Assembly (NCBI GenBank): GCA_023260835.1
Contig: JALQTR010000086.1
Coordinates: 1 to 50,031, forward strand
Reading direction: 5' to 3'
Source of the DNA: Paracoccaceae bacterium
Lineage (GTDB): Bacteria; Pseudomonadota; Alphaproteobacteria; Rhodobacterales; Rhodobacteraceae
DNA length: 50,031 nucleotides
Positions 48,099 to 50,031 of the stretch are shown in pieces. The position numbers were made by a program, and so were the translations under genes. The notes under the pieces were generated by a model, which searched no databases, was not told the DNA's origin, and was given only the letters and a program-made list of their open reading frames with translations. Each line of letters starts with the position of its first letter. The stretch's first letter is position 1.

Positions 48099-49010
48099 TC
48101 AGCCGGTAATATCTGCGATGGTGGATTTCAAAACGCGCACCACCTGTTCCAGCGCGCGTTTGTCGTCTTTGTTCAGCCCCTTCAGCGGCGCGCGCATCAC
48201 GCCGGCATCAATGCCGTTCATGGTGACGCCATGTTTGATTGTTTGGATGAACTTTCCGCCCTGTTCCAAAACCCGCATCAGCGGCATCATGGCCGACATA
48301 ATCCGCCGGCCCTTGGCAAAATCGCCTTCGATCACGCAGGCATTATACAGCGCGACATGTTCCGCCGGCAGGAAATTCGACCCGCCGCAGACCCAAAATG
48401 GCGCGCCCCAGGCGAAGAATTCCAGCGCCTGATCGTCCATCCCACAGCCCAGTTGGATATGCGGGTAATCGCGCGCCAAAAGATGCACCCGGTTAATATC
48501 GCCCGAGCTTTCTTTGATCCCGCAGAAATTGCGGCTGCGGCCAACGCGGTCCAAAAATTCCTCGCCCATCATGGTGCCGGTGCGGTGCGGGTAATTATAC
48601 AGCATAATCGGCAAATCCGCCGCCTTATCAATCGCCAATGCGTTCAGCGCATTTTCGCGATCGGTTGGCACTGAATAGGGCGGGCTGGCCAGCAAAATGG
48701 CATCGGCTCCAATCTCGCGCGCGGCCCGCGCCAATGCGATGGAATCGTCCGTCAGCATCGCGCCGGTGCCCACAACCATTGGCACGCGGCCCGCGATCTG
48801 CGCATGGGTGAAGCGGGCCAATTCGATCCGTTCCGCCACAGTTTGGGCATAGTTTTCGCCCGTGGACCCGCCCGTGATGATCCCATGCACTCCCGCTGCG
48901 ATCAAAAATTCGATCACTTCGGCCAAAGCGTCCAGATTGGGGGATCCATCCGGAAAATACGGGGTGACGACCGGGGTATAGATCCCTTCGAATTTGAAAA
49001 TCGGTGTCAT
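48099..49010 (-). CDS. Dihydrodipicolinate synthase (DapA) family lyase/aldolase
   Basis: GIYTPVVTPYFPDGSPNLDAL, GITTG-like GIITGGSTGENY, YNYPHRTG, FCGIKESSGD (Schiff-base Lys). Confidence 0.92.
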   Translation of the reverse strand: MTPIFKFEGIYTPVVTPYFPDGSPNLDALAEVIEFLIAAGVHGIITGGSTGENYAQTVAERIELARFTHAQIAGRVPMVVGTGAMLTDDSIALARAAREIGADAILLASPPYSVPTDRENALNALAIDKAADLPIMLYNYPHRTGTMMGEEFLDRVGRSRNFCGIKESSGDINRVHLLARDYPHIQLGCGMDDQALEFFAWGAPFWVCGGSNFLPAEHVALYNACVIEGDFAKGRRIMSAMMPLMRVLEQGGKFIQTIKHGVTMNGIDAGVMRAPLKGLNKDDKRALEQVVRVLKSTIADITG

Positions 49011-49021
49011 ATCAGTCCTTT

Positions 49022-49720
49022 TCAGTTGTGGCTTGCGCCCAGCGGTAAATCCAATGCGCCGGGCATGACAAAACGTTCGATATGGCCGCGCGACAGCTGC
49101 CAATGGGCGTGGGCCAGATCTTCGGCTGTATCGGCATCGCGGGCGATGATGGCATTGATCATGGCGTGGTGGTGTTGGCTGGCGGTTTCCGTGTCGTCAT
49201 CCTGCCTGCCTGTTTGCGCATTGTAGAAGGTCATGGCGATCCGCGCATGATCGATCAGCAGCCGTTTGAAGGATGGCAACAGATAGGTGTTCTGCGCCAT
49301 CTCGCCCGTGATGTCATGAAAGCGGTTGTTTGCCAGCGCGCGCTGCGCGGTGTTGTCGCTGTGCAGGGCGGCTTCGAATTGTGTTTGGGCCGCCTTCAGG
49401 GCGGTGATTTGGGATTGGGTCGCATTTTGGGCCGCCAGCCGCAGAACAGCTGCATAGATCATGGGGGCGGCCAAAAAGAAATCGCGCAACGTGGTCATGG
49501 ACATATCCGACACACGCGCGCCGCGCCCGGCGCGCAGGTCCAGATATCCTTCGCCCGCAAGGGCGCGAAACACCTCGCGCAGGGGGGTGCGGGACAGGCC
49601 AAATTCCTCGCTCAGGCGGACCTCGTCCAAATCCGCGCCGGGCGGCAGCGCCAGCGTCAGCACCCCCTGGCGCAGGTGATCGGCCAGTTGATCTTTGGGG
49701 GATGGGGTTGGTTTGTTCAT
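49022..49720 (-). CDS. GntR family transcriptional regulator (FCD-like)
   Basis: DQLADHLRQGVLTLALPPGADLDEVRLSEEFGLSRTPLREVFRALAGEGYLDLRAGRGARVSDMS; start MNKPTPSP chosen. Confidence 0.93.
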   Translation of the reverse strand: MNKPTPSPKDQLADHLRQGVLTLALPPGADLDEVRLSEEFGLSRTPLREVFRALAGEGYLDLRAGRGARVSDMSMTTLRDFFLAAPMIYAAVLRLAAQNATQSQITALKAAQTQFEAALHSDNTAQRALANNRFHDITGEMAQNTYLLPSFKRLLIDHARIAMTFYNAQTGRQDDDTETASQHHHAMINAIIARDADTAEDLAHAHWQLSRGHIERFVMPGALDLPLGASHN

Positions 49721-49779
49721 GGTTGATCCTTTGCTTGCAAATATGTCTAGCCGGATTCGTATTTTTTGTAAATACAAAA

Positions 49780-49787
49780 TGTATACA
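49780..49787. promoter_or_regulatory. Candidate GntR operator core
   Basis: Palindrome TGTATACA in the AT-rich leader 60 bp upstream of the GntR start; same octamer as at the 29.2 kb GntR promoter. Confidence 0.45.
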
Positions 49788-49823
49788 ATATATCGCGGCG
49801 ACCTTTCCAAGCCCTTTAAACGC

Positions 49824-49850
49824 AAAAACCCCCGCCAGCTGGCGGGGGTT
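49824..49850 (-). terminator. Rho-independent terminator of katG
   Basis: Perfect palindrome AACCCCCGCCAGCTGGCGGGGGTT followed by T run on the minus strand, just downstream of the katG stop. Confidence 0.85.
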
Positions 49851-49876
49851 CTTCTGTTGGAATATAGGGGGCTGGA

Positions 49877-50031
<155 letters not shown>

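Overview
This looks like a chromosomal segment of an alphaproteobacterium, probably Rhodobacterales (inferred from gene order and protein families; no search was run). The left part (1-18.6 kb) is mostly core: secA (partial), a TTG-start parvulin, argJ, mutT, an SDR, an RsmC-like methyltransferase, clpS, a D,D-carboxypeptidase with a SPOR-like C-terminus, ccoGHIS, parE, a MATE pump, an aspartate aminotransferase, an XRE regulator, sdhE, an LdtR/MarR-like regulator and tRNA-Arg(CCT). A second core block, infA-maf-RNase E/G-yacG, lies at 37.3-39.3 kb, and katG starts at the right edge. Between tRNA-Arg and infA, and again after yacG, are dense catabolic modules with their own regulators (TetR, LysR x2, GntR x2, MarR, IclR). 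They encode a DMGDH-type FAD-GcvT protein, an amidase, a nitrilase, a creatinase-like M24 protein without recognisable metal ligands, two non-pyrrolysine MttB-family proteins, an Old Yellow Enzyme/TMADH/StcD-like flavoprotein and a ProX/YbaK-like tRNA deacylase. A later cluster holds a DapA-like lyase, two aldehyde dehydrogenases and a DAO-type FAD oxidoreductase. The most interesting hypothesis is an aerobic N-methyl-amino-acid/betaine demethylation island with an associated tRNA-editing enzyme. Operator-like palindromes, an FNR-like box, a strong hairpin and a small AT-rich ORF in the infA upstream region are also reported. No CRISPR, integrase, transposase or rRNA was recognised.
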